Source: Rufibacter sp. LB8 (GTDB lineage Bacteria > Bacteroidota > Bacteroidia > Cytophagales > Hymenobacteraceae). From it: 64,000 bases of DNA. Shown here piece after piece: positions 52,279 through 60,711 of the stretch. Below the pieces are notes generated by a model that searched no databases, was not told the origin of the DNA, and saw nothing but the letters and a program-made list of their open reading frames with translations. The position numbers and the translations under genes are program-made. Positions within the stretch are counted from its first letter, which is position 1. Each line of letters starts with the position of its first letter. The stretch spans positions 1,550,001-1,614,000 of the forward strand of contig NZ_JADALJ010000001.1 in the NCBI RefSeq assembly GCF_014876185.1, read 5' to 3'.

Positions 52279-53787
52279 TCAGGCGGTTAAGGGTACTGGG
52301 CGCGGCGCAAATTCTTTCACCACTTCTGCGGCCACCACTTGCCCGGAGATTAACGACGGCGGCACGCCCGGGCCGGGCACCGTCAATTGCCCGGTGTAAA
52401 ACAGGTTCTTTACTTTCTTGCTTTTGAGGCTGGGCTTCAAAATAGCCGTTTGCGTGAGCGTGTTGGCCAAGCCGTAAGCATTGCCCTTGAAGGCGTGGTA
52501 ATCTGCGATGAAATCACGGTGCGCATAGCTTCGGTTATAAACCACGTGGGAGCGTACGTCTTGACCCGTGAGCCGCTCCAAACGCTCCATGACCAAGTGG
52601 TAGTAATAGTCACGGGTTTCAGCTTTGTCTTCCAGGTCTGGGGCCACGGGAATCAGCACAAACAGATTTTCCATGCCTTCTGGCGCCACCGTGTCATCTG
52701 TCTTAGACGGCATCGACACGTAGAAAAGCGGTCTTTTAGGCCAGGCCGGATTGGTGTAAATCTCCTGGCCGTGCGGCCCGAAGTCTTCGTCAAAAAACAG
52801 GTTATGGTGCAGCAGGCCGGTCAGTTTCTTATTCACGCCCAAATAGAAAATCAACGAGGACGGGGCCATTACGCGGCTTTGCCAGTATTTCTCAGTATAG
52901 CTTTGTAAGGCAGGCGGCAGAAGCTTGGTCTCAAAATGGTGGTAATCGGCACCGCCAATTACTACATCAGCTGCATATTCGCCTTTGCTGGTAATGACTT
53001 TGGAAATGCTTTCGCCCTCAAACTCCAGGCGCGTGACCTCTTCGCCCAGTTTCATTTCAACGCCTAATTCCTGCGCCAATTTCACCATGCCTTCCACAAT
53101 CTTGTGCATGCCGCCTTTGGGGTACCAGGTGCCTAAACTTAAATCTGCGTAGTTCATAAGGCTGTAAAGCGCCGGCGTGTTCTCTGGCAACGCGCCCAGG
53201 AACAACACCGGGAACTCCATCAACTGAATCAGCTTGGGGTGCCTGAAATACTTGCGCACGTGTTTAGACATGCTCTGAAACACATCCAATCGCAGCACAT
53301 CTACCATCAACTTCACGTTGGCGAACTCCGTCACCGACCGGCTGGGTTTGTACACCAGTTGGTTGATACCCACCTCGTATTTATAAGCGGCCTGTTTCAG
53401 GAATTTACGAAGTTGCAAAGCTACCCCAGGTTCCAGTTCCTCAAACATGGCTTCCAACTCCGCCATTTGGGCCGGAATAGGCAATACATCGCCTTCGCCG
53501 AACAAAACCTGATAAGATGGGTCCAGGCGTACCAAATCATAATAGTCAGACACCTTCTTCCCGAATTTCTGGAAGTAATGCTCAAACACGTCGGGCATCC
53601 AATACCAACTGGGGCCCATGTCAAAGGTGAAGCCTTGGGCGCTGAAAACCCGGGCGCGGCCACCAGCTACCTCGTTTTTCTCCAGGCAAGTCACGGCATA
53701 CCCGGCCTGGGCCAGGCTAGACGCCGCCGAAAGGCCGGCAAAGCCCGCCCCAATCACCACTGCATTTTTCCCGGGAAGTTTGGACAT
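52279..53787 (-). CDS. crtI: Phytoene desaturase (CrtI type)
   Basis: 502 aa from ATG 53787 (MSKLPGKNAVVIGAGFAGL); the upstream extension to 53844 would use TTG. FAD-binding N-terminus VVIGAGFAGLSAASSLAQAG with EKNEVAGGRA; C-terminal GQLTVPGPGVPPSLISGQVV is the CrtI signature. Converts phytoene to lycopene. First structural gene after the sigma factor, 125 bp downstream of it. Confidence 0.95.
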   Translation of the reverse strand: MSKLPGKNAVVIGAGFAGLSAASSLAQAGYAVTCLEKNEVAGGRARVFSAQGFTFDMGPSWYWMPDVFEHYFQKFGKKVSDYYDLVRLDPSYQVLFGEGDVLPIPAQMAELEAMFEELEPGVALQLRKFLKQAAYKYEVGINQLVYKPSRSVTEFANVKLMVDVLRLDVFQSMSKHVRKYFRHPKLIQLMEFPVLFLGALPENTPALYSLMNYADLSLGTWYPKGGMHKIVEGMVKLAQELGVEMKLGEEVTRLEFEGESISKVITSKGEYAADVVIGGADYHHFETKLLPPALQSYTEKYWQSRVMAPSSLIFYLGVNKKLTGLLHHNLFFDEDFGPHGQEIYTNPAWPKRPLFYVSMPSKTDDTVAPEGMENLFVLIPVAPDLEDKAETRDYYYHLVMERLERLTGQDVRSHVVYNRSYAHRDFIADYHAFKGNAYGLANTLTQTAILKPSLKSKKVKNLFYTGQLTVPGPGVPPSLISGQVVAAEVVKEFAPRPVPLTA

Positions 53788-53912
53788 GTAAAGGTATAAT
53801 GGAATTAGAAAGCCACCTCTTGGCAAAAAATGGCTTTGGGTCAAAATATAGCTGAAACAATATACGCATATTTCTGGGATATTGGTTCAGGAAGCGGGGC
53901 GTTCTGCTTAAA

Positions 53913-54425
53913 TCAATCGCCGTAGGCGTAGACGTGCAATTGGCCTTTGAGTTCTTTGCGGGCCAGGTGAATGCGGTTCTTCACGGTTCCTATGGGCAAT
54001 TGCAGCTGCTCGGCAATCTCCAGGTACTTGTAGCCCACGTAGTACATCATAAACGGAATCCGGAATTCTTCCTGCAGGTTTTCAATGGCGGCGTAAATAT
54101 CATTGAGGGCGAAATCACCGGAGGCACGGTTGGAGGTGACCATGCGGTCATCTTTGGAATATTGAATGTACTCCGTGGTGTCTAAGGTGCTGGTTCGTTT
54201 GGTGACCTTGTTGTAGTTGTTGATGAAGGTGTTGCGCATGATGGTGTATAACCACGCCTTTAGATTGGTGCCCGCCCTGAATTTCTCACGGTTCACAAAC
54301 GCCTTCAGCAGCGTTTCCTGAACCAAATCCTTGGCATCGTCCGCATCGCGGGTAAGGTTATAGGCAGCTGGCCGAAGGGTGGGCGCCATTTTCTCTACAA
54401 CGGAAGTAAAATCTAAGGCTGTCAT
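53913..54425 (-). CDS. ECF-type RNA polymerase sigma factor
   Basis: 170 aa from ATG 54425; an upstream TTG extension (54458) runs through an inverted repeat and is not preferred. Region 2 shows [18 protein letters not shown] and [19 protein letters not shown]; region 4 shows [20 protein letters not shown] and [14 protein letters not shown]. Its place between a CarH-like regulator and crtI suggests control of the carotenoid genes, like CarQ-type regulation in myxobacteria. No anti-sigma gene is adjacent. Confidence 0.9.
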   Translation of the reverse strand: MTALDFTSVVEKMAPTLRPAAYNLTRDADDAKDLVQETLLKAFVNREKFRAGTNLKAWLYTIMRNTFINNYNKVTKRTSTLDTTEYIQYSKDDRMVTSNRASGDFALNDIYAAIENLQEEFRIPFMMYYVGYKYLEIAEQLQLPIGTVKNRIHLARKELKGQLHVYAYGD

Positions 54426-54459
54426 ATTGTTTAACGTTTGGTGTAAAACATTAAACAAT
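54426..54459. promoter_or_regulatory. Inverted repeat at the sigma factor start
   Basis: ATTGTTTAA (54426-54434) and TTAAACAAT (54451-54459) are perfect inverted arms 16 nt apart, ending exactly at the sigma-factor ATG. An operator for the neighbouring MerR-type regulator, or an RNA hairpin covering the translation start, is possible. Confidence 0.45.
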
Positions 54460-54519
54460 AGTACGGGCTATTTTAAATAAACGCTAATTTCTGTTTAACT
54501 TTTTTACACAAATCTTTAT

Positions 54520-54552
54520 CAAAATTATTTATCAGACTTAAAGCTGGCTCAA
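54520..54552 (-). promoter_or_regulatory. Putative promoter of sigma factor gene
   Basis: Minus strand TTG (54552-54550), 22-nt spacer, TAATTTTG (54527-54520); leader about 90 nt before the sigma ATG at 54425. Confidence 0.45.
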
Positions 54553-54609
54553 TAATCATTTACTCAAGATTACAGAAGGCCTTTTAAAAGATAAAGGGCG
54601 AAATAAAAA

Positions 54610-54655
54610 TTCCCGTTTTCGGGCTCATTTCTGAAAATGAGCCCGAAAACGGGAA
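54610..54655. repeat. Repeat A copy, perfect
   Basis: 46-nt perfect palindrome, TTCCCGTTTTCGGGCTCATT plus T and complement, loop CTGA. It lies between the MerR stop and the sigma promoter and could terminate merR. Confidence 0.92.
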
Positions 54656-54726
54656 GTAAGTTACGGATGCTGCTCCAGCTTTGTAGAAGGTTTCTCTTTA
54701 TAAGTTAAACAGAAGAACCTTTGCTG

Positions 54727-55608
54727 TTATTTCACCAACCAGGCATCTAAGGCATCCAGGGTTTTTAAATAGTGGGTGGTTTTGGGGAACGCGCCTTCCG
54801 GGTAATATTGCAGAATGGCACCGGTGATCAAAATTTCTTTCACGTTCACGGTTTCATTGAGCTGCTCCAAATATTCCACCACCGTCATTTTCTGCATGGC
54901 TGAAGTGAACACGGTGAACAGAAATTCGGCTTTGAATTGATTGGCGGCGCGTTGCACATCTACCAACGGCAAGTGCTGCCCCAGATACAAAGTCTGGTAG
55001 CCTTTGGCCCGAAACAAGTAATGCCCATACAACAAAGCCAGTTCATGCAATTCGCCTTCTGGCAAAAATAAAATCACGCGCGGGGCCGCCTGGTTTTGCG
55101 GCAGGGGCAGTGCGTCAATGGCCACCAGCATTTTCTGCCTGATCAACTGACTCATGAAATGCTCATGCGCCGGCGTAATGTTGGCGGTTTGCCACAGCAG
55201 CCCAATCTTGTGCAGAAACGGGTAAATCACGGTTCTCACCGCGCCCGTGAAACCCAAGGTCAGAATCACCCGGCTCAGCACGCGTTCAAACAGGGCTTCG
55301 TCCAATTCCACCATGGCCACAATGAGCTGATTGATGAACTGCTCCTGCCCTAGCTCGTTTTCAGTGAGTTTGAGTACTTCCTCGGCTACCTGGCTGGGCG
55401 GCAGTTGGGCTATCTTGGAGATTTTATAGCCTTCTTGGTATAAAAGCGCTACGTTGAGCAGGTTCTTGAGGTCGGCGTCATCATAGTACCTGATGTTGGT
55501 ATCAGTGCGTTTGGGTTGCAGCAGGTTGTAGCGCTGTTCCCAGATGCGTAAGGTATGGGCCTTTATGCCCGAAAGATGTTCCAACTCCTTGATAGAGTAA
55601 TGCGCCAC
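54727..55608 (-). CDS. MerR-type regulator with cobalamin-binding (CarH/LitR-like) domain
   Basis: 293 aa. N-terminal MerR HTH (YSIKELEHLSGIKAHTLRIW, then EQRYNLL) followed by a helical cap and a Rossmann B12-binding fold. The cap has W139-x9-E149-H150, the motif that caps the adenosyl group in CarH; H188 in PEGELHEL is at the place of the lower axial ligand. The residue after W139 is Gln, where Thermus CarH has the His that forms the light-state adduct (numbering from memory). Together with the ECF sigma gene and crt genes this points to light- or B12-dependent control of carotenoid synthesis. Confidence 0.85.
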   Translation of the reverse strand: MAHYSIKELEHLSGIKAHTLRIWEQRYNLLQPKRTDTNIRYYDDADLKNLLNVALLYQEGYKISKIAQLPPSQVAEEVLKLTENELGQEQFINQLIVAMVELDEALFERVLSRVILTLGFTGAVRTVIYPFLHKIGLLWQTANITPAHEHFMSQLIRQKMLVAIDALPLPQNQAAPRVILFLPEGELHELALLYGHYLFRAKGYQTLYLGQHLPLVDVQRAANQFKAEFLFTVFTSAMQKMTVVEYLEQLNETVNVKEILITGAILQYYPEGAFPKTTHYLKTLDALDAWLVK

Positions 55609-55637
55609 AGCAGAGATTTTAAATAGAACGGGTAAAA

Positions 55638-56090
55638 TTAACGTTTCCGGCGGGCTATGCGAAAGAATTTAGGATGGACCCAGAGCATCCCGAAGGACTC
55701 TGACCCATCTCTGCCTTTGGTTTTGTGGTGTACCTTGTGCGCAATGTCTAAGGCTCTCAAGTAGGTGCTGGACGCTTTCCCAAACAACTTGATCCGGCGG
55801 TGAATCAGCAGATCATGAATGAAGAAATACGCCAACCCGTAGAGCGAAATACCGGTACCAATCCAGAACCGGTAATCCAGCTGCTCAGAGCCGTAAATAA
55901 AACAAAGCGCCGCAATGACCCCGTAGAAAGCAAAAGACAGATCATTGCGCTCAAAGGCGTGGTCATGCGGCTTGTGGTGACTTTCATGTATGTTCCACAG
56001 AAAACCATGCAACACGTATTTGTGCACCGCCCAGGCCACCACCTCCATCACTGCAAAGGTCCCTAACACTATCGCCGCGTTCGTCAGCAT
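55638..56090 (-). CDS. crtZ: Beta-carotene hydroxylase
   Basis: 150 aa, membrane di-iron hydroxylase. Histidine pattern HKYVLH, HESHH, HDLLIHRR and HKVHHK is that of CrtZ, which adds 3-hydroxy groups to beta-ionone rings. With CrtW this predicts zeaxanthin/astaxanthin-like xanthophylls, unless other enzymes outside the window divert lycopene. First gene of the cluster, 29 nt before the regulator. Confidence 0.9.
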   Translation of the reverse strand: MLTNAAIVLGTFAVMEVVAWAVHKYVLHGFLWNIHESHHKPHDHAFERNDLSFAFYGVIAALCFIYGSEQLDYRFWIGTGISLYGLAYFFIHDLLIHRRIKLFGKASSTYLRALDIAHKVHHKTKGRDGSESFGMLWVHPKFFRIARRKR

Positions 56091-56239
56091 ATCTCTGTAA
56101 CCTAGTGGAGTCGGTTTTGTTTTAAAATTAAAATGTGAGGCAGGACTATTTTATTTTAGGCTCAATAATCCAAATAATAAATCATTTGAAAAGGATTTTC
56201 CCCTTGAACTCTAATATCCAAGGCCCCCTTAAAGTTGTC

Positions 56240-56575
56240 CTAAAGCAAACTCAACTTCTTCATTTCAAGCTTTAGCGGTTGCAGGTGACTTTCCAGAATC
56301 GCCCAAACAATGGAATTGTCTAAACTATCATACGCATGAACCAGTCTGTTTCTGAACCCTACAATCTGCCTATCATTCTTAATTTCAATGGCAGGTTCTA
56401 ACTTTCTGAATTTGTTGATGGCTTCACCGATAATCACCAACTGTCTTACAACAGCACTCTGAGTTTTTCGGTCTGCTTCATACATGCTGAAGTCTGGCGT
56501 GTCTTTCGTGAAGTCCTCAATTAATTCAATAGCCATCAACACATCAGATAGATATTTCCTGCTTCTGTCCGTCAT
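56240..56575 (-). CDS. hepT: HepT-like toxin (DUF86, HEPN)
   Basis: 111 aa, all-helical. The HEPN RNase signature R-x4-H-x-Y is seen in FRNRLVHAYDSL near residues 75-82; RQLVIIGEAINK is the other family motif. Partner of the nucleotidyltransferase encoded upstream with a 32-nt overlap. Known pairs act as a toxin silenced by AMPylation of the Tyr. Confidence 0.88.
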   Translation of the reverse strand: MTDRSRKYLSDVLMAIELIEDFTKDTPDFSMYEADRKTQSAVVRQLVIIGEAINKFRKLEPAIEIKNDRQIVGFRNRLVHAYDSLDNSIVWAILESHLQPLKLEMKKLSLL

Positions 56576-56879
56576 ATATCAATTGCTTGGAAGCGTCAAT
56601 ACTTTTCCTGAGAATTGGGTTTTTAATAGAAGCATTGGTTAATAGATCCACTTTCCGTTGGAAAAACACCTCAAATTTTTCCCATAAATCCATAAGGTGT
56701 TCGCCCCTTTGCACCGGATCCTGGGTATTGAGTTCCACCAACAAATCAATATCACTGGAGCTTTCATCAAAATCATTTGTAGTGACAGACCCAAAAGCAT
56801 ACAGTGTTTTAACCTGATGCGATTTGCACAAGTCTAAAAACGCTGGTGTATTTCCTTTTATAGACTCCTTTAAATTCAT
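56544..56879 (-). CDS. mntA: MntA-like nucleotidyltransferase antitoxin
   Basis: 111 aa, minimal nucleotidyltransferase. LYAFGSVTTNDFDESSSDID gives the GS...DxD metal/nucleotide site, with 11 rather than 10 residues between GS and D. In studied HepT-MntA systems this enzyme adds AMP to the toxin's R-x4-H-x-Y tyrosine. It overlaps hepT by 32 nt. Confidence 0.88.
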   Translation of the reverse strand: MNLKESIKGNTPAFLDLCKSHQVKTLYAFGSVTTNDFDESSSDIDLLVELNTQDPVQRGEHLMDLWEKFEVFFQRKVDLLTNASIKNPILRKSIDASKQLIYDGQKQEISI

Positions 56880-56918
56880 GCCTTGAAAATATATAGTATA
56901 AATCTATTCCGGGTCCTC

Positions 56919-56958
56919 GCGTTTTCGGGCTCATGTCTGAAAACGAAGCCAAAAACAG
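56919..56958. repeat. Repeat A copy upstream of mntA
   Basis: Arms GCGTTTTCGGGCTCATGT and AAACGAAGCCAAAAACAG, one arm of each type. Confidence 0.85.
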
Positions 56959-57008
56959 AAACCCAAATCCCCTCAAAAAACTAACCACCAACAACTAATA
57001 ACCACTTT

Positions 57009-57827
57009 CTACCAACTCAGCGGTTGCTTGTCCAGGAACGACTGGATACCGCGCTGGCAGTCTTCGGTGGCGCGGGCGAGGGCGTTGCGTTCTGCGGCGT
57101 AGTTCAGGGCATCTTTCAAAGGCATTTCCTGCACCATGGCAATCATTTCCTTGGTCACTTCCATGGACTGGCCCGAGTTCTGCGTGCAAAGCCGTTCTGC
57201 CAACTGACGCACGGTGGTGGCCAGGTCTTCGTCGGGGATCACGTCATTCACCAACCCAATCTCCTTGGCCCTTACCGCCGAAATCAAGTCTCCGGTCAAG
57301 AGCAGTTCCTTGGCACGGGCCTCCCCTATTTTTCGGAGCAGAAATATTTTGACAATGGCGGGCAGAAACCCAATCTTCACTTCTGTGTACCCAAACCGGG
57401 CACCGGGCACGGCATAGGTAAAATCACAGACCGTGGCCAGACCGCTTCCGCCGGCAATGGCGTGCCCGTGCACCTGCGCAATCACCACTTTTTTGAGCGT
57501 GTAAATCTGGTAGAAGAGCTGCATCAAGTGCGTAGAGTCTTCCAGGTTTTCCTGAAAGCTGTTGTGTTGCAGCTGTTGCAGGTATTCAAGGTCAGCGCCC
57601 GCGCAGAAAACAGCCCCGTTGGCCCGCAGCACAATCACCTTGCAGGCCTCGTCATTCTCCGCGAAGTCAAAGGCTTTTTTCAGTTCCGTCACCACTTCGG
57701 CGTTCAGCGCGTTTCGTTTCTCGGGCCGGTTCAAGGTGATGTAGGCCACGCGGTCCACGCATTCATATAAAATATAGGTAAGGGCGAGGGTTTCTTCAGT
57801 GGACGTATTCATGTCAGATAAATTCAT
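57009..57827 (-). CDS. Enoyl-CoA hydratase/isomerase family protein
   Basis: 272 aa from ATG 57827; ATG 57812 (MNTSTEETLALTY) is an equally likely start and the frame to 57914 is rejected. Crotonase fold: ITLNRPEKRNALN, the CoA oxyanion loop region GAVFCAGADLEYL and HGHAIAGGSGLATVCDFTYA; GYTEVKIGFLPAIV has Glu at one catalytic position. It resembles methylglutaconyl-CoA hydratase-like members more than FadB. Stand-alone gene; exact substrate unknown. Confidence 0.88.
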   Translation of the reverse strand: MNLSDMNTSTEETLALTYILYECVDRVAYITLNRPEKRNALNAEVVTELKKAFDFAENDEACKVIVLRANGAVFCAGADLEYLQQLQHNSFQENLEDSTHLMQLFYQIYTLKKVVIAQVHGHAIAGGSGLATVCDFTYAVPGARFGYTEVKIGFLPAIVKIFLLRKIGEARAKELLLTGDLISAVRAKEIGLVNDVIPDEDLATTVRQLAERLCTQNSGQSMEVTKEMIAMVQEMPLKDALNYAAERNALARATEDCQRGIQSFLDKQPLSW

Positions 57828-57966
57828 AGCAGTATGTACGGCAGTGCACGGGGGAAAGATAAAGAAAAAATACCCGCTTTCGGCAGCAGAAACACGGTGT
57901 TTTAGCGCAGGCACCTGAGGTCAGCCGCTCCAGCAAATTGTCGGGCGCCCGTTCAGAACATGGTTT

Positions 57967-58006
57967 CCGTTTTTGGCTCCGTTTTCAGAAATGAACCCGA
58001 AAACGG
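57967..58006. repeat. Repeat A copy at the comEC 3' end
   Basis: Arms CCGTTTTTGGCTCCGTTTT and AAATGAACCCGAAAACGG, 4 nt after the comEC stop codon. Confidence 0.85.
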
Positions 58007-58010
58007 GTTT

Positions 58011-60122
58011 TCACAGCCTGATGTGCCAGGCGCCATCTTCCTCCAGCAAATGCACAGTATAACCGGCTTGCTGCAGTTCTTGTTTTTTGCGCTGCACGTA
58101 CCACCTGGCATTGGTCTGGTCCAGCACCACCAAGCGCGTAGAAAACATTGATTTCAACTTGTCCGGAGTTGTCCATACGTTCTGCTGCAGCACAATAGCG
58201 TCTACCTGCAGCGGTTTCTGCACTGCGCGCGGCAGTCGCTTCAGCCAGAGCAGTCGCTTGCCGCGCCAGACCAGAATTCGGTTTCCCTGATCGGTTTCAT
58301 GCTGCGCGATTTCCTGTTTTTGGGCTCCGTTTTGGAAATGGGCCCCAAACCAAGCGTCTTCGTTTTTAATATCCTTCGCCCACCAGTACGGCTGCACGTT
58401 GTAGGTGAAATTCTGGGGCTGCGCCCGAAAGGCGGAGTCGGCCATGAAATGCACGCTCCTTCCTTGCACTAAACTCACCGCGCTGCTTTTCCGAACGCTA
58501 TGAAGCACTAATTCCTGGGTTCGGCGCAGCCGCTGTGCCTCCGCCAATTCAGTGCCCGACAAAAAGGCCAGGCACATCACTGAAAAGGTGAGCCACGCCA
58601 ACTTCCTGTAAACTAAGAACATGATGGCTGCGCCGATGAACAAGTACAGCGCCACCGTTTGGCCCGGCGTGATCACAAAACCATCTAGCACCGCGCCCGG
58701 CCAAAACTCCACTAGCAGCAGGAACTCATTCAAAATCCAGAGTAAGCCTTGCAAGACTTTCGCCAAGATAACATTTAACCCCGGCACCCAGAAAAACGCC
58801 ATGAACGCCAGGCCCACATACAACCCAAGCGAAGTAGCCGGCACCGCCAACAAATTAGCCGCCCAGAAATACACCGGAAACTGATGGAAATAAAAGAGAC
58901 TCAGCGGAAACGTGGCCAATTGCGCGGCCACAGAAATGGCGAACAATTCCCAGACCCAGCGCACCATGCGCCGCTCAGGGTTCCAGACTTGCAGGAATAA
59001 TGGCTGCAGCAGCACAATGCCCGCCACCGCCAAAAATGACAGCTGAAACCCGACATCGAACAGGAAATTGGGCTCGTACAGCAGTAAAACCATGGCCACC
59101 ACCGCCAGCGTGTTCAGAATAGACGCCTTCCGGCGAAGCACTTTGCCCAATTCCAGCAACGAAAACATGGTCACCGACCGCAGCACCGACGCCGACATCC
59201 CAGTCACGAACGCGTAAAACCAGACCACGCCCACAATCACCAGAAACACCAGCAATTTGCCTTTCCTGCCGCGGGCCATTGGTTTCAAGAACAAGAGCAG
59301 CGCCCCGTACAGCAACCCCACGTGCATACCACTCACTGCCAGCACGTGCATGGTGCCGGTTCGGGCGTAGGCGTTTCTTGTGGCGGCGTCTAAATCATCC
59401 TGCACGCCCAGAATCAATGCCTGGGCAATGGTCAGTTCGCGTTTGGTTGGAATTTGGGCCTTAAATGCCCGCTCCAATTTCTTTCTGACTTGTAGGCTGA
59501 GCGACACCAGAAGGCTGGGCGGTTCATAGCCAATGGCTTGCCACGTGCCGTCATTCAGGTAGACTTGCCATTGAATGTGTTGCAGGCCCAGGTAGCGTTT
59601 GTAATTAAATTGATAAGGGTTGGCGGGCTCTGCGGGAGTTTGCAAGCTTCCTTTGACTAAAAGTTGCTGCCCGTATTTCAAAGAATCAGCAGACTCAGAC
59701 CTGGGCAGAAACACCGCTACTTTGCCGCTGGCCTTGTACCATTTCCCGTTGGCGCGCACGGCCTGTACCTGGCCCACTGAACTCACCGAGGTCGGTTTTA
59801 AGGCCACGGATTTGCTAAACGTGATTTGATAATGCGTGATTTCCGCCAGCGGCACCGGCAGGTTAGCGGGTTTATTTTTGAGAGAAGTGCCCCAGAAAGA
59901 AACCGCCGCCACGGCTGCCAGGCCCGCTACTCCTGCCCGCGTTCTGTTTCTAGCCAACGGTTTCTGGAACGCCCGCCAGGCCAGCAGTCCAAATAGTAGC
60001 ATAAAAAAAGCCGCAGCTTCCCAGGCAAATGGGAAACCGCGGCCTATGCTATGATACAGGAGAATGCCTACCACAAAACTGCCCACCAGGCGCAAGGTGC
60101 CGGTGATGACCAGTTTAGGCAT
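58011..60122 (-). CDS. comEC: ComEC/Rec2-family DNA uptake channel
   Basis: 703 aa from ATG 60122 (MPKLVITGTLRL). N-terminal membrane pair, a DUF4131 soluble region, then the competence domain (LTIAQALILGVQDDLDAATR; TGTMHVLAVSGMHVGLLY; GMSASVLRSVTMF) with many membrane segments. The C-terminal metallo-beta-lactamase-like domain of long ComEC proteins is not apparent; about 150 residues of unclear fold remain. Codons 58313-58352 in that tail (AWFGAHFQNGAQKQE) are repeat A sequence. Start overlaps the GNAT gene stop by 8 nt. Confidence 0.88.
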   Translation of the reverse strand: MPKLVITGTLRLVGSFVVGILLYHSIGRGFPFAWEAAAFFMLLFGLLAWRAFQKPLARNRTRAGVAGLAAVAAVSFWGTSLKNKPANLPVPLAEITHYQITFSKSVALKPTSVSSVGQVQAVRANGKWYKASGKVAVFLPRSESADSLKYGQQLLVKGSLQTPAEPANPYQFNYKRYLGLQHIQWQVYLNDGTWQAIGYEPPSLLVSLSLQVRKKLERAFKAQIPTKRELTIAQALILGVQDDLDAATRNAYARTGTMHVLAVSGMHVGLLYGALLLFLKPMARGRKGKLLVFLVIVGVVWFYAFVTGMSASVLRSVTMFSLLELGKVLRRKASILNTLAVVAMVLLLYEPNFLFDVGFQLSFLAVAGIVLLQPLFLQVWNPERRMVRWVWELFAISVAAQLATFPLSLFYFHQFPVYFWAANLLAVPATSLGLYVGLAFMAFFWVPGLNVILAKVLQGLLWILNEFLLLVEFWPGAVLDGFVITPGQTVALYLFIGAAIMFLVYRKLAWLTFSVMCLAFLSGTELAEAQRLRRTQELVLHSVRKSSAVSLVQGRSVHFMADSAFRAQPQNFTYNVQPYWWAKDIKNEDAWFGAHFQNGAQKQEIAQHETDQGNRILVWRGKRLLWLKRLPRAVQKPLQVDAIVLQQNVWTTPDKLKSMFSTRLVVLDQTNARWYVQRKKQELQQAGYTVHLLEEDGAWHIRL
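58313..58352 (-). repeat. Repeat A sequence inside comEC
   Basis: CCTGTTTTTGGGCTCCGTTT, then TGGAAATGGGCCCCAAACC: both arms recognisable, read in a different frame from the murC/murD copies. Confidence 0.7.
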
Positions 60123-60546
60123 ATTTCTCCATTTTATAATGGTCAATGTCACATTCAGAGAACAGCTCGCCTACCTTCGTGAACCCGTGGCGGCCATAAA
60201 ACGGAATGGCGTGCACCTGCGCGTGCATGTACATTTTCTTACCAGGGTGCGCGGCCTGCACGTCGGCCATCACTTTCTGCAGAATGGCGCTGCCAACTTG
60301 CTGGCTTCTGTATTCCTGAAGCACGGCAAACCGTTCCAGCTTCACGCCTTTGTCTGTGACGCGCCAGCGGGCGGTACCGCAGGGAATGCCATTGGCAGTG
60401 GCCAGGTAATGCGTGGAAGATTTTTCAAACTCGTCATACTCCTCCTCGGCGGGCACGTTCTGCTCCACCACAAACACGGTTTCTCTGATTTTGAAGGCAG
60501 CCTCCAAGTCTTGCTGGTTCTCTATCTTATGCGCGGAAATAGTCAT
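60115..60546 (-). CDS. GNAT-family N-acetyltransferase
   Basis: 143 aa. FKIRETVFVVEQNVPAEEEYDEF and LERFAVLQEYRSQQVGSAIL (acetyl-CoA P-loop Q-x-x-x-G variant) place it near the ElaA/GNAT group; the end HGFTKVGELFSECDIDHYKM is typical. Acceptor substrate unknown. ATG 60546; TACTTTTG at 60577-60570 (minus) is a possible -7 element. Confidence 0.85.
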   Translation of the reverse strand: MTISAHKIENQQDLEAAFKIRETVFVVEQNVPAEEEYDEFEKSSTHYLATANGIPCGTARWRVTDKGVKLERFAVLQEYRSQQVGSAILQKVMADVQAAHPGKKMYMHAQVHAIPFYGRHGFTKVGELFSECDIDHYKMEKYA

Positions 60547-60663
60547 TGGTTCTCTTTATGGAAAGGCTGCAAAAGTACGCGTTCCCTTTCTAATTCTCAG
60601 CGTCTGCGGCTTTTTCTGGCATACGCGTTTTTAGGTTTTGGGATGTGTGGTGTTGTGCATTTG

Positions 60664-60700
60664 CGTTTTCGGGCTCATTTCTGGAAACGAAGCCAAAAAC
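60664..60700. repeat. Repeat A copy
   Basis: Arms GCGTTTTCGGGCTCATTT and AAACGAAGCCAAAAAC, one of each type, 11 nt before the foldback element. Confidence 0.85.
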
Positions 60701-60711
60701 AAGTCAATGTC

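Larger units (their letters stand above)
54426..54726. other. Control region between merR and sigma gene
   Basis: 301 bp, AT-rich, holding the inverted repeat at the ATG, the promoter candidate and a perfect repeat A (54610-54655). No gene. Confidence 0.6.
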
